The position numbers were made by a program, and so were the translations under genes. A stretch of DNA of 64,000 nucleotides from Rhodobacteraceae bacterium (ex Bugula neritina AB1) (GTDB lineage Bacteria; Pseudomonadota; Alphaproteobacteria; Rhodobacterales; Rhodobacteraceae). The stretch is from NCBI GenBank assembly GCA_001730095.1, contig MDLF01000074.1, forward strand, positions 1-64,000, given 5' to 3'. Shown piece after piece: positions 8,789 through 17,359 of the stretch (positions are counted from its first letter, which is position 1; each line of letters opens with the position of its first letter). The notes below the pieces were generated by a model. It did no database searches, had not been told where the DNA came from, and saw nothing but the letters and a program-made list of their open reading frames with translations.

Positions 8789-8827
8789 AGACCCGCCAAG
8801 CCATTTCTTGCGCGGGTCTGCTCTTTC
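8789..8827 (+). terminator. Candidate terminator of the RTX gene
   Basis: AGACCCGC (8789-8796) pairs with GCGGGTCT (8812-8819), followed by a weak pyrimidine-rich tail. It lies at the right end of the IS110-family element, so part of it may belong to that element or its target. Confidence 0.5.
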
Positions 8828-9768
8828 TAAACAGCAGGTCCAGCCAACCACTTCCGGTCTGCCTTTATTAGGGTGTTGGCAAGTATTATCAGTTTCCGCA
8901 TTACTGCCGTAATAGCGACCTTGGCCGGCTTTCCAGACGCAACGAGCCTTTCATACAGGACACGCATGTCCGGGTTATGGCGCGCAGCGACAAGTGCAGG
9001 CATATACATGGCGTGCCGCAGGACCGCCCGTCCGCCTTGAATGAAGGATTTCCCTTTCCATTTGCCGGATTCCCGCGTCATCGGAGCCAGTCCCGCCAGA
9101 CTTGCAACCTGTGATGAGGAAAGTGTCCCGATTTCCGGCATCTCCACCAGAACGGTAAGGGCAGTCACATCAGAAATTCCAGGAATACTGGTCAGGATTT
9201 CTTTGTACCGTTTCAGCTGATGATCCGCTGCGACTGCCCTGCGGATCTCGGCATCCAACTGTTTCACTTGACGCTCGATCTGGCGCAACTGTGCCGCACA
9301 CAGGCGTTTTAGCAGAGCGTCGGTCAGCACCTTCTGCCGGTTCAATGTGGCAGTGCTCTCCTTCATCAATCCTCTCCGGAACATGGCCATCTCGCGCAGG
9401 CTGGCAACAGTTTCCCGTTGAGGCTGCTGTGGTTCGAGATCTAGAGCAAATCCCATCCGTGCCAGCATGGCGGCATCAACCCGGTCTGTCTTGGCAAGAA
9501 TGCCAGCAGCCTGGGCAAAACGGCGCGCGTAAAGCGGGTTCACTTTGCAGATGGGGAGGCCCGCGTCATGCATCGCCTGCTCAAATGCTCGATGATAGGG
9601 GCCGGTCGGCTCAAGCACGATGATCTCCGGGCCAAGTTTGCGGAACCTGCGCACCAGACCTGCAAAACTGGCCTTCCTGTTCTTAACCGTCATCACGTCG
9701 CCCGCGGGCAGAACGTGAATATCCAGGTGGTCTTTGGAGACATCAACTCCGATGGTAAGTTTGGTCAT
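8827..9768 (-). CDS. IS110-family transposase (bridge-RNA-type recombinase)
   Basis: This 313-residue DEDD recombinase has a RuvC-like N-terminal domain with Asp9 (IGVDVSK), Glu53 (VLEPTGPYH), Asp95 and Asp98 (KTDRVDAAM). Its C-terminal Tnp_20 domain has the expected SIPGISDVTA helix-hairpin region and the Ser-containing motif (MTRESGKWKGK, then GGRAVLRHAMYM). All expected catalytic residues are present and the frame is intact, so the element may be active. ATG at 9768 was chosen (MTKLTIGVDVSK, AGGA just upstream); a start at 9792 would add eight residues. Characterised family members use a structured RNA from their own non-coding end to choose target and donor. Confidence 0.9.
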   Translation of the reverse strand: MTKLTIGVDVSKDHLDIHVLPAGDVMTVKNRKASFAGLVRRFRKLGPEIIVLEPTGPYHRAFEQAMHDAGLPICKVNPLYARRFAQAAGILAKTDRVDAAMLARMGFALDLEPQQPQRETVASLREMAMFRRGLMKESTATLNRQKVLTDALLKRLCAAQLRQIERQVKQLDAEIRRAVAADHQLKRYKEILTSIPGISDVTALTVLVEMPEIGTLSSSQVASLAGLAPMTRESGKWKGKSFIQGGRAVLRHAMYMPALVAARHNPDMRVLYERLVASGKPAKVAITAVMRKLIILANTLIKADRKWLAGPAV

Positions 9769-9792
9769 CTTTTCCTGTCCTATGCTTGTCAT

Positions 9793-9990
9793 GCGGGACG
9801 GTTGTGCCTCCCGCGTATCCGTTCAGGCCTTTTGGAAAAGACGGGGACGATCACACTCTAGCCCGGTACCGAGAACCTGCGCGTTCCCGATCCATCCCCG
9901 CCACCGCCCGGCATAAATGCCGTGCCGGACGGTGGCCCCAGTTTGCCAGTGGGGCCACGAAATTCATAAGACAAGCGCGGTCATTGTCAG
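9793..9990 (-). ncRNA. Candidate bridge RNA (seekRNA) region of the IS110-family element
   Basis: It lies immediately upstream of the transposase, where IS110-group elements encode the bridge RNA. It has strong nested hairpin potential. GTGGCCCCA (9932-9940) pairs with TGGGGCCAC (9950-9958) around a nine-base loop. CGGCAT/ATGCCG (9909-9922) forms another stem. CCACCG (9901-9906) can pair with CGGTGG just after position 9929. The exact RNA ends and guide loops cannot be set without the element boundaries. Confidence 0.4.
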
Positions 9991-10287
9991 GCCGGCAGGG
10001 AACCGCCCTTGGATGGCGCAGCGCGGACGACATCCGGCCTGCGGAGGATTTGGTCAAACTTTAATCATTAGACATTTGTTAAATATGGAAGCCCACTACA
10101 TATTGGGGATGCGCATTGAGGCAGAGACTAGCCTCAGGGCAATTTGCCCCTCACGCCTGGGGGGCAACTTTGCCAATCGGGCAGAAGGGGCCGCGGCTGT
10201 TTCCCAAAATTTCGCGGTCCCTACACGCTCAGCGCTGCCGGCACGGCGGCAGGCGAACCGGGCAGAAAAGACCGCACACGCGGCTGT
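9991..10287. other. Intergenic stretch between the IS110 element and a small ORF
   Basis: About 300 bases. The first part (to about 10110) is AT-rich and may contain the left end of the IS110 element. Further on is the small palindrome GGGCAATTTGCCC near 10139. No coding signal is seen in either direction. Confidence 0.4.
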
Positions 10288-10479
10288 TCAGAGATGTTTG
10301 CGCTCTTCTGCGGCAGGGCGCTGAAACAGGCTGTCCTCCGGTGTGATCAGCCCTTTGGGCACCAGATCAGAAATCGCTTCATTGCGAAATTCCGGCCGAT
10401 CAAATTTCTGCCCGCGCAGCAGGCGGAACAACAGCCGCCGGCGCAGAGCCAGCTCTTCACTTTCCAATGCGTCCAGCAT
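10288..10479 (-). CDS. Small hypothetical protein (63 aa)
   Basis: This charged 63-residue protein (MLDALESEELALRRRLLFRLLRGQKFDRPEF and later LVPKGLITPEDSLF) has no recognised domain. The ATG at 10479 has a good ribosome-binding site (AAAGGGGATG about eight bases upstream). It lies downstream of rplI on the same strand but beyond the rplI terminator, so it probably has its own promoter. The coding call rests on the Shine-Dalgarno and plausible composition only. Confidence 0.5.
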   Translation of the reverse strand: MLDALESEELALRRRLLFRLLRGQKFDRPEFRNEAISDLVPKGLITPEDSLFQRPAAEERKHL

Positions 10480-10605
10480 GGCACATCCCCTTTTTCACTC
10501 CACATGCCGAGTATTCTTGCTGAATACGGCAAACAGATGGTTATTCCGGGGCAGGGGATTTCTGTGCAATTTGCCGTGTCTTTTGCAGATGCCGCACGGG
10601 CATAG

Positions 10606-10633
10606 AAAAAGGCCGCCCAAAGGGCGGCCTTTC
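10606..10633 (-). terminator. Rho-independent terminator of the rpsF-rpsR-rplI operon
   Basis: AAAGGCCGCCC pairs with GGGCGGCCTTT on the minus strand and is followed by five T, 26 bases after the rplI stop. Confidence 0.9.
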
Positions 10634-10658
10634 CCATGTTTCACTGTCCCAAAAGGGA

Positions 10659-11267
10659 TCAGTTGGTTTCTTCGCCAGCGGCTTCGACCGGTGCGTCGTC
10701 GTCGTCAGACGCCGCAGAACCGATGTCGTCAAACAGCTCGGAGATCTCGTATTCCGCAGCGGCTTCCTCTTCGGCGGCCAGCTCCTGGATCGATTTGCCC
10801 GATGCCTGCAGTTCGGCTTCTTCTGCCGAACGCGCGACGTTCAGTTTGATGGTGGCTTCGACTTCCGGGTGCAGTTTCACAGAGACCGAATGCAGGCCGA
10901 GGTCCTTGATCGGAGAGATCAGGGCGACCTGTTTCTTGTCGACCGAGAAACCGTCCGCGGTTGCGGCTTCGGCTGCGTCGCGCGGGGTGACCGAGCCGTA
11001 CAGCGCGCCCGCATCCGATGCGGAGCGAATCACGATGAACTGCTGGCCGTCCAGCTTTGCTGCCAGAGCTTCGGCTTCTTTTTTGGTTTCCAGGTTGCGC
11101 GCTTCCAGCTGCGCTTTCTGGGCCTCGAAAGATGCGATATTGGCTTCGGAAGCTGTTTTCGCCTTGCCCTGCGGCAGCAGGAAGTTACGGGCGAACCCGG
11201 GCTTTACGTCAACGACGTCGCCCATCTGGCCCAGCTTTGCAACGCGCTCAAGAAGGATAACTTGCAT
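10659..11267 (-). CDS. rplI: 50S ribosomal protein L9
   Basis: This 202-residue protein begins with the typical L9 N-domain ([36 protein letters not shown]), followed by the long connecting helix and a C-terminal domain with [21 protein letters not shown]. It is longer than E. coli L9 (149 residues) because of an acidic, Ala-rich C-terminal tail of about 50 residues, which is common in Rhodobacteraceae. It is the last gene of rpsF-rpsR-rplI and starts 12 bases after rpsR. Confidence 0.97.
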   Translation of the reverse strand: MQVILLERVAKLGQMGDVVDVKPGFARNFLLPQGKAKTASEANIASFEAQKAQLEARNLETKKEAEALAAKLDGQQFIVIRSASDAGALYGSVTPRDAAEAATADGFSVDKKQVALISPIKDLGLHSVSVKLHPEVEATIKLNVARSAEEAELQASGKSIQELAAEEEAAAEYEISELFDDIGSAASDDDDAPVEAAGEETN

Positions 11268-11279
11268 GTGCCTATCTCC

Positions 11280-11507
11280 TTACTTCACAGCGTAGGGCAG
11301 CAGGGCGAGGAAGCGGGCGCGCTTGATAGCACGGGCCAGCTCACGCTGCTTCTTGGCCGAAACGGCGGTGATGCGCGAAGGCACGATCTTGCCACGCTCA
11401 GAGATGTAGCGCTGCAGAAGACGGGTGTCTTTGTAGTCGATTGCCGGTGCGTTGTCGCCCGAGAAGGGGCACACTTTGCGGCGGCGGAAAAACGGTTTGG
11501 CTGCCAT
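11280..11507 (-). CDS. rpsR: 30S ribosomal protein S18
   Basis: This 75-residue protein has the S18 signature ([20 protein letters not shown] then [20 protein letters not shown]) and a basic C-terminus. It binds 16S rRNA together with S6, encoded just upstream. AGGA-type spacing and operon position are normal. Confidence 0.97.
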   Translation of the reverse strand: MAAKPFFRRRKVCPFSGDNAPAIDYKDTRLLQRYISERGKIVPSRITAVSAKKQRELARAIKRARFLALLPYAVK

Positions 11508-11535
11508 GATTTAGCGTCCTTTTCTCAAGCTAAGA

Positions 11536-11889
11536 TCAGCGGCGCTCACGGCGATCGCCGCGTTCGTCGCGCTTCTGCATCTGGACCGAAGGGCCCTCGG
11601 CGTGCTCGTCGACCTTGATGGTCAGGACGCGCATCACGTCATCATGCAGACGCATCAGGCGCTCCATTTCCTGAATGGCGGCCGACGGTGCGTCGGTCTT
11701 CAGGAAGGCATAGTGGCCCTTGCGGTTCTTGTTGATCTTGTAGGCCATCGTTTTGACGCCCCAGTACTCCTGTTCGACCAGCTTGCCGCCGTTGTCGGAC
11801 AGAACAGCACCGAAATGTTCGATGAGGCCTTCTGCTTGCGAGTTGGACAGGTCCTGACGCGCAATCATGACATGCTCATAGAGTGGCAT
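11536..11889 (-). CDS. rpsF: 30S ribosomal protein S6
   Basis: This 117-residue protein starts MPLYEHVMIARQDLSNSQ and includes the conserved YWGVKTMAYKINKNRKGHYAFL segment. The ATG at 11889 has AGGAG nine bases upstream; a longer frame reaching 12090 begins in leader DNA. It is the first gene of the operon. A charged C-terminal tail (KRDERGDRRERR) is present. Confidence 0.97.
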   Translation of the reverse strand: MPLYEHVMIARQDLSNSQAEGLIEHFGAVLSDNGGKLVEQEYWGVKTMAYKINKNRKGHYAFLKTDAPSAAIQEMERLMRLHDDVMRVLTIKVDEHAEGPSVQMQKRDERGDRRERR

Positions 11890-11998
11890 GCGAACTCCTG
11901 TTTGTGTCTGGGCGCATTTCATAGACAGGGCATCCAAAGCTTCCGCTGCCCGGTCACGAGAGGCTGCGCGGATCGAAAATGTCGCGGAAGCAGGGCCT

Positions 11999-12026
11999 CC
12001 TATACAGGCCCGAGCCAAAAGAGCAA
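11999..12026 (-). promoter_or_regulatory. Candidate sigma-70-type promoter of rpsF-rpsR-rplI
   Basis: On the minus strand TTGCTC (12026-12021) and TATAGG (12004-11999) are separated by 16 bases. The same TATAGG -10 is proposed for acpP and the GTA cluster. The leader to rpsF would be about 105 bases. Confidence 0.5.
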
Positions 12027-12215
12027 GGCAAAAGGGCATTTGCTGCCGTCCGCAGCTGCCCGCCGCGGCAAAACCGCAGGTCTGCCCCATTGCTGCCGCA
12101 AAAGAGGGCTTCAGTCCTTAACGAAGCCTTAACGCGGATGAAGCCGCGGCGCAGCCCTCCCGCCAGAGGAGGCAGCCTGGCAGCAGAAACAGGACAGCAT
12201 CAGAAGGGCCGTCAA
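12027..12215. other. Intergenic part between the rpsF promoter and the next gene
   Basis: About 190 bases of the 326-base divergent gap between rpsF and the gene at 12216. It presumably holds the promoter of the rightward gene. No other feature is recognised. Confidence 0.4.
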
Positions 12216-12749
12216 ATGTCAGTGACAGAGCAAATCCCGCCGCAGGGCTCCGGCATGCCGGGCAGCCGGACATTTGGTTCCTTTGCAGAAGCGTCGCCGC
12301 TGAGCCTGCGGTTCGAAGCAAACTGGAAGGTGCGGATCGCAGCACTGCGGTTTTTGGGCGGGGCCATGATCCTTGGTGCAGCCGGTCTGTGGATTGTGCA
12401 GGGCTCCGGCACCGACCCAGAGATGGATCTGGTCCGCTTCGGCGTTTCGATTGCCTTTCTTCTGCTGGGTTTGGTGCTGATGACCGCCCATGAGCCGGCC
12501 GGCCATCCGGAGGCCTGTTTTGACCCTGTGCGCCGCGAACTGCGGCTTTTGAAATGTGATTCCAGTGGCCGCCCGCGGACTGTCCTGCGCCGCAGCTATG
12601 ATACATTGGGCGGCGTGCGGCTGGCGGCCAATTCGGTCCAGCTGTTTGAGGACGACGGCAGCCTGCTGATCGAATTGCCGCTGGACTCTGCTGCAGTGCG
12701 CAGCCAGCTGCGCGATCAGCTCAGCGGTGCCGTGCATATCATGACCTGA
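12216..12749 (+). CDS. Hypothetical inner-membrane protein
   Basis: This 177-residue protein has two predicted transmembrane helices (about 41-61 and 70-90), an N-terminal polar segment, and a C-terminal soluble part of about 85 residues with beta character (ACFDPVRRELRLLKCDSSGRPRTVLRRSYDTLGGVRLA). I do not recognise a family. AAGGG lies upstream of ATG 12216. It is divergent from the ribosomal operon and stands alone. Confidence 0.65.
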   Translation: MSVTEQIPPQGSGMPGSRTFGSFAEASPLSLRFEANWKVRIAALRFLGGAMILGAAGLWIVQGSGTDPEMDLVRFGVSIAFLLLGLVLMTAHEPAGHPEACFDPVRRELRLLKCDSSGRPRTVLRRSYDTLGGVRLAANSVQLFEDDGSLLIELPLDSAAVRSQLRDQLSGAVHIMT

Positions 12750-12904
12750 AACTTCCGACACGTTTGCGCGAGGACATGCGCTGGCGGCAGCTGCGGGTTT
12801 AATGTTCGCGTACTCACAGATAGTGTTGGAAATTACGGGCTTCCCTTCAGGGCGGCCCGGACCACATGTGTTGCCACAATGTTCATTCCAACGGAGCCTT
12901 TGAC

Positions 12905-13483
12905 ATGAAAAAGACCCTGCTTGCCGCCGTTTTGGCCGCCGCTGCAGCAACCGGCGCAGCCGCATCGCCTGAAAAATATGTTCTGGACGCAGGCCATAGC
13001 CAGATTCTCTTCGACTATAACCACCTGGGCTACTCGACCACCTGGGGCATGTTTTCGGGCTTCGAAGGCGAAATCATGTTCGACCAGGAAAATCCTGCGG
13101 CTTCCAGCGTCAATGTAACGATGCCGCTCAGCATGATGTTCACCGGCTGGCAGGCCCGGTTCGACCATTTCATGTCCAAGGATTTCTTTGAGGCGACAGA
13201 GGATGAGACCATCAGCTTTTCCTCCACCGCAATTGAAGTGACCGGTGACAGCACCGCCAAGATCACCGGCGACCTGACACTGAACGGTGTGACCAAGCCG
13301 GTTGTGCTGGATGCCAAGCTGAACCAGACCGGTGATCATCCCATGCGCAAGAAACCCTGGGCAGGCTTTGACGCCACTGCAACCGTACTGCGTTCCGATT
13401 TCAACCTGGGCCAGTTCGCGCCTTTCGTCAGCGATGAAGTGAATATCAAGATTTCCGTCGAAGCAATGAAAGCGGACGGCTGA
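12905..13483 (+). CDS. Secreted YceI-family lipocalin-like protein
   Basis: This 192-residue protein has a signal peptide of about 20-22 residues (MKKTLLAAVLAAAAATGAAA). The YceI beta-barrel motifs include YVLDAGHSQILFDYNHLGYSTTWGMFSGFEGEI and the C-terminal FVSDEVNIKISVEA. Members of the family bind polyisoprenoid lipids such as ubiquinone-like molecules in the periplasm. A second YceI domain lies about 290 bases away on the opposite strand, fused to cytochrome b561. The start at 12905 is where the signal peptide begins. Confidence 0.9.
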   Translation: MKKTLLAAVLAAAAATGAAASPEKYVLDAGHSQILFDYNHLGYSTTWGMFSGFEGEIMFDQENPAASSVNVTMPLSMMFTGWQARFDHFMSKDFFEATEDETISFSSTAIEVTGDSTAKITGDLTLNGVTKPVVLDAKLNQTGDHPMRKKPWAGFDATATVLRSDFNLGQFAPFVSDEVNIKISVEAMKADG

Positions 13484-13511
13484 TCCGCAGCACAAGTATC
13501 TGTGCAGACAA

Positions 13512-13546
13512 GGGCCGCCGGACTGAACAGGTCCGGCGGTCTTTTC
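13512..13546 (+). terminator. Terminator after the YceI gene
   Basis: CCGCCGGAC (13515-13523) pairs with GTCCGGCGG (13531-13539), followed by T-rich CTTTTCT. Confidence 0.85.
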
Positions 13547-13771
13547 TGTGCAGGGTCCGTGGCCGTGCCACGGGTCGGGCCGATGCGGATAGAAACCAGC
13601 CTGATACGCCTAGATGCTTTGCCAGGACTGAGTGCCCGATGCTTTCAGGGCCTGCGTTTTCCGGGCGTGCCCGGTATCTGCCCCAAAGAGAGGCTGGCAT
13701 CTGGAAAAAGACGGGTCTGAAACCGCACCGGCCTGCCAAAGCGCCGCCGGTGCGGACCACCGCAGCCGCAG

Positions 13772-15064
13772 CTATTGTTGTTGGCGTTGCGCTTCCAGTT
13801 CCACCATGACATCCACTGCAAAAGCGAGAGAGCTTTCATCGGCCAGGCTTTTGCCGACACCGAAATCCAGCCGGTTCAATGTCAGCCCGCCGGACATGAC
13901 CGCGGTGTCGCCTGTCAGATCCAGATCAAAGGGCAGGGTGGCCGGCACCGCCTGGCCCTTGATGGTCAGCGTGCCTGTGGCCTGGTAGCCCTCCGCCAGC
14001 TTTTCAATCTCTGCTGTGAACAGGGCCGTCGGGAAACGGGCGCTGTCAAAGTAATCAGCCCCCATTGCCTGCCCCGCGACCGAGCCCAGCTCAAGCGAAG
14101 GAATAGCGATTGTCACCTCCACCTTGCCGGCCGGGCCGGGGGCGGCTGGGTCCTCAAAGCTGATCACGGCTGCCCATTCGCCAAAGCTGCCATTGATCAC
14201 ACTGCCCATTTGGGTGACGGCAATGCCCAGCGTGCCGGATTGCACCGCCCAGCCGCTGCCCGCTGGCGGTGCGGCGGCGGCAACCGGGGCAGCGGCGCCT
14301 TCAGCTGCGTGCCCGTCGCTCTGTCCATCGCTCTGTGCGTGGCTCTGTCCGTGGCTGTGATCATGGCCGCCGTAAACGCCGATTGCTGCACCGCCGCCCA
14401 GCACAGCGCCCCAGACCGCCAGTGCCGCCAGCAACGGCAGCAGGTTATGCGCCTGGGCCGGCGGGTTGGGCAGACCGCCGCCGCCCGGCAGCATCCGCCG
14501 CAGCGTTGCATCGCGGTCAATCACATGGTGCTTCAGCGCGCCGGCTATATGCAGTCCCAATGCGGCTGCCAGCGTCCAGACCAGCAGCCAGTGCAACCCG
14601 CCAAAAAGCCCCGCCACATGCTCGGACTTGGCCACAAACGGCAGGCTCTGCCCGAAGGGCCACCAGATCGGCGCAAAGCCGGTGGTGGCCGCGTGGTGGA
14701 TCCAGCCCGTCAGCGGAACCGCCACCAAAGAGCCGTAAAGCAGCCAGTGCACCGTCTCTGCTGCCAGCGCCTCTGCCTTGCGGTCCGGGTGCAACAGGCC
14801 GGGTTTCGGCTGGCTCAGTGCCCAGAAAATGCGCAGCAGCGCGGTGAAGAACACGGCCACCCCCACGGTTTTGTGCAGCGAGAACAGCAGCGTTGCCCGC
14901 TCAATCACGGTCTGGCTGCCGTCAAAGCCGGGGCTCTGGATCTGATGCGCCAGCTCATTGGCGAAATACCCCAAGGGAAAGGCGGAGAAGATCAAAAGCA
15001 CCGTCAGCCAGTGGAAACCCTTGGCGACAGATCCGTAAGATGAAAACGTGTTGGAGCGGGACAT
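13772..15064 (-). CDS. Cytochrome b561 fused to a YceI domain
   Basis: This 430-residue protein has an N-terminal cytochrome b561 (about 8-190) with His residues in the membrane helices suited to di-heme binding (GFHWLTVLL, FSLHKTVGV, GLHWLLVW, LGLHIAGALKHH). A further helix at about 207-227 is followed by a His/Asp/Ser/Gln-rich linker (GGHDHSHGQSHAQSDG). The C-terminal YceI domain (about 268-425) should be periplasmic. The fusion suggests electron transfer between a quinone-like ligand held by YceI and the membrane cytochrome; that is inference. It is divergent from fabD and convergent with the standalone YceI gene. Confidence 0.9.
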   Translation of the reverse strand: MSRSNTFSSYGSVAKGFHWLTVLLIFSAFPLGYFANELAHQIQSPGFDGSQTVIERATLLFSLHKTVGVAVFFTALLRIFWALSQPKPGLLHPDRKAEALAAETVHWLLYGSLVAVPLTGWIHHAATTGFAPIWWPFGQSLPFVAKSEHVAGLFGGLHWLLVWTLAAALGLHIAGALKHHVIDRDATLRRMLPGGGGLPNPPAQAHNLLPLLAALAVWGAVLGGGAAIGVYGGHDHSHGQSHAQSDGQSDGHAAEGAAAPVAAAAPPAGSGWAVQSGTLGIAVTQMGSVINGSFGEWAAVISFEDPAAPGPAGKVEVTIAIPSLELGSVAGQAMGADYFDSARFPTALFTAEIEKLAEGYQATGTLTIKGQAVPATLPFDLDLTGDTAVMSGGLTLNRLDFGVGKSLADESSLAFAVDVMVELEAQRQQQ

Positions 15065-15231
15065 AGGGTGCTTTTCCTGGTCTGGGTCCGATTGCCCTTA
15101 CCCTAACCGCGCCTGTGCCGGATGCAACGCAGGGGGCTGTCCGCATGCGCACAGGTTTCGTGCAGCTTTGCTTGTACGTAAGGAAAAGGGCGGGTACATC
15201 AGGCAGAACGCTAAAACAGACGAGGTCATCA

Positions 15232-16164
15232 ATGACGATCGCATTCGTGTTTCCCGGGCAGGGCGCCCAGACCATCGGCATGGGCAAGGCGCTGGCCGAA
15301 GCCTATCCGGCCGCCAAGGCCGTCTTTGACGAGGTGGACAGCGCGCTTGGGGAAAGCCTGAGCCAGCTGATCTGGGAGGGCGACATCGAAACCCTGACCC
15401 TGACCCAGAACGCCCAGCCCGCCCTGATGGCCACTTCGATGGCCGCAATGCGCGCGCTGGAAGCTGAAGGCGTCACCATCAACAAGGCATCCTTTGTGGC
15501 AGGCCATTCGCTGGGCGAATATTCCGCACTGGCCGCCGCCGGTGCCATTTCGGTTGCCGACACCGCCCGCCTGCTGCGCACCCGTGGCCTGGCAATGCAA
15601 AGCGCCGTGCCAGTGGGCGAGGGCGCCATGGCCGCCATCCTCGGCCTTGACCTTGATGCCGTGCGCGCCGTGGCCGAAGAAGCCGCACAGGGCGAGGTCT
15701 GTCAGGCCGCCAACGACAACGACCCCACCCAGGTGGTGGTCTCCGGTGCCAAGGCCGCGGTAGAGCGCGCCGCAGTCATTGCCAAGGAAAAGGGCGCCAA
15801 ACGCGCCGTAATGCTGCCGGTGTCTGCACCTTTCCATTGCGCCCTGATGCAGCCCGCTGCAGATGCCATGGCCGAAGCGCTTGCGGGCGTGGATATCAAA
15901 TCCCCCGCCGTGCCGCTGATCGCCAACGTGCGCGCGGATGAGGTCACCAGCCCGGATGAGATCCGCCAACTGCTGGTGGAGCAGGTGACCGGTTCGGTGC
16001 GCTGGCGCGAAAGCGTGCAGGCGATGGGGGCCAAAGGCGTGACCGAGTTCTGGGAAATCGGTGCAGGCAAGGCCCTGTCCGGCATGATCCGCAAAATCGA
16101 CCGCGCCCTGGCCAGCCGTCAGGTGGGCACGCCCGAAGACGCAAAAGCGGCTTGCGAAGCTTAA
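15232..16164 (+). CDS. fabD: Malonyl-CoA:ACP transacylase
   Basis: This 310-residue enzyme loads malonyl groups onto ACP for fatty acid elongation. The nucleophile motif GHSLGE places the catalytic Ser at residue 93. The oxyanion GQGAQ motif is at 9-13, the His motif SAPFHCALM is present, and the NVRADEV segment follows. GAGG lies seven bases before ATG 15232. It is first in fabD-fabG, with acpP following after a longer gap. Confidence 0.97.
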   Translation: MTIAFVFPGQGAQTIGMGKALAEAYPAAKAVFDEVDSALGESLSQLIWEGDIETLTLTQNAQPALMATSMAAMRALEAEGVTINKASFVAGHSLGEYSALAAAGAISVADTARLLRTRGLAMQSAVPVGEGAMAAILGLDLDAVRAVAEEAAQGEVCQAANDNDPTQVVVSGAKAAVERAAVIAKEKGAKRAVMLPVSAPFHCALMQPAADAMAEALAGVDIKSPAVPLIANVRADEVTSPDEIRQLLVEQVTGSVRWRESVQAMGAKGVTEFWEIGAGKALSGMIRKIDRALASRQVGTPEDAKAACEA

Positions 16165-16222
16165 CTGGATTCTTCCGGTGCGGCCCGGCCGCTTCGGAGC
16201 ACAGACTTAAAGGACAATAGAT

Positions 16223-16960
16223 ATGTTTGACCTGACTGGTAAAAACGCCCTCGTAACCGGGGCTTCCGGCGGCATCGGTGGCGATATCGCCCGCGCCCTG
16301 CATGCAGCTGGCGCCACAGTGGCGCTGTCCGGCACCCGCGAAGAGCCGCTGAACGCGCTGGCCGCGGAACTGGGCGAGCGCGCCCATGTGGTGACCTGCA
16401 ACCTGTCCGATGCGGAATCGGTTGAGGCGCTGCCGAAACAGGCGGCAGAGGTGATGGGCTCGGTTGATATTCTGGTGAACAACGCAGGTATCACCCGCGA
16501 CAATCTCTTCATGCGGATGAAGGACGAGGAATGGCAGAGCGTGCTGGACGTGAACCTCACCTCCACCATGCGCCTGTGCCGCGGCGTTCTGCGCGGTATG
16601 ATGAAGGCGCGCTGGGGCCGCATCATCAACATCTCTTCCATCGTGGGCGCCACCGGCAACCCGGGCCAGGGCAATTACGCGGCGTCAAAGGCCGGCATGG
16701 TCGGCATGTCCAAATCGCTGGCCTATGAGGTCGCCAACCGCGGCATCACCGTTAACGCGGTTGCACCGGGTTTCATTGCCACCGCAATGACGGACAAGCT
16801 GAACGACAATCAGAAAGACGCGATCCTCACCCAGATCCCGGCTGGCCGCATGGGAGATTCGAAAGAAATCGCCTCTGCCGTGCTGTATCTTGCCAGTCAG
16901 GAAGCAGGTTATGTCACCGGCACCACGCTGCATGTGAACGGCGGCATGGCGATGCTCTGA
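16223..16960 (+). CDS. fabG: 3-oxoacyl-ACP reductase
   Basis: This 245-residue short-chain dehydrogenase reduces 3-ketoacyl-ACP with NADPH. The Rossmann motif TGASGGIG is at 12-19, NNAG at 86-89, and the catalytic set is Asn111, Ser138 (NISS), Tyr152 and Lys156. AAAGGA precedes the ATG. It lies 58 bases after fabD, probably in one transcript. Confidence 0.97.
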   Translation: MFDLTGKNALVTGASGGIGGDIARALHAAGATVALSGTREEPLNALAAELGERAHVVTCNLSDAESVEALPKQAAEVMGSVDILVNNAGITRDNLFMRMKDEEWQSVLDVNLTSTMRLCRGVLRGMMKARWGRIINISSIVGATGNPGQGNYAASKAGMVGMSKSLAYEVANRGITVNAVAPGFIATAMTDKLNDNQKDAILTQIPAGRMGDSKEIASAVLYLASQEAGYVTGTTLHVNGGMAML

Positions 16961-17359
16961 GCGCCAAGCCGATATGAAGACGTCAAGGGCCCTCTGCAGG
17001 GCCCTTTCCATCCGCCGCCAGCTGCTCTGCCGGTCAGGTTCCGACGCCAAGCGGTTGAAAAGCGGTGCAATTGCGAAAAAAAATCCGTTGGGTGCTTGCA
17101 GGCACTTGATCGAGAGGCCATCTGCACGCTTCATAGCAGCCAGACGCGGGCTGCGCCGGTTCACGTGACCAAGCGAAAACATTTGCCTTGGCCGTGGTCT
17201 ATGTTATAGGCGGCCCGTATCCACGCTGGCATTTCCTCAGGGAAGCACAGCATCGTCCCCGCCCGGCGGGGATCACACCGCCCGCTCCGGGCAAAACCAC
17301 GCCGCCCGAACGGGCAAGGGCAGAACTGGGCAGAGTGCCCTGAAAGACGAGGAATAGAC
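16961..17359. other. Intergenic region between fabG and acpP
   Basis: A hairpin AAGGGCCC/GGGCCCTT (16985-17006, weak T tail) could end the fabD-fabG transcript. The centre has no coding signal. The acpP promoter and a leader of about 150 bases containing several GC-rich inverted repeats (17245-17310) follow. Confidence 0.5.
17183..17210 (+). promoter_or_regulatory. Candidate promoter of acpP
   Basis: TTGCCT (17183-17188) and TATAGG (17205-17210) are separated by 16 bases. The predicted transcript starts near 17217, leaving an unusually long leader of about 140 bases before acpP. Confidence 0.5.

Larger units (their letters stand above)
8827..9990 (-). mobile_element. IS110-family insertion sequence (ends not resolved)
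   Basis: It is defined by the transposase at 8827-9768 plus a structured non-coding stretch upstream of it. IS110-family elements lack clear terminal inverted repeats and usually make no target duplication, so the outer limits given here are approximate. The left end may reach about 10060. Confidence 0.6.

Noticed and set aside
13775-15043. 422-residue open frame antisense to the b561-YceI fusion
   Set aside because: High-GC shadow frame with Gln/Arg/His-rich translation and no recognisable domain.
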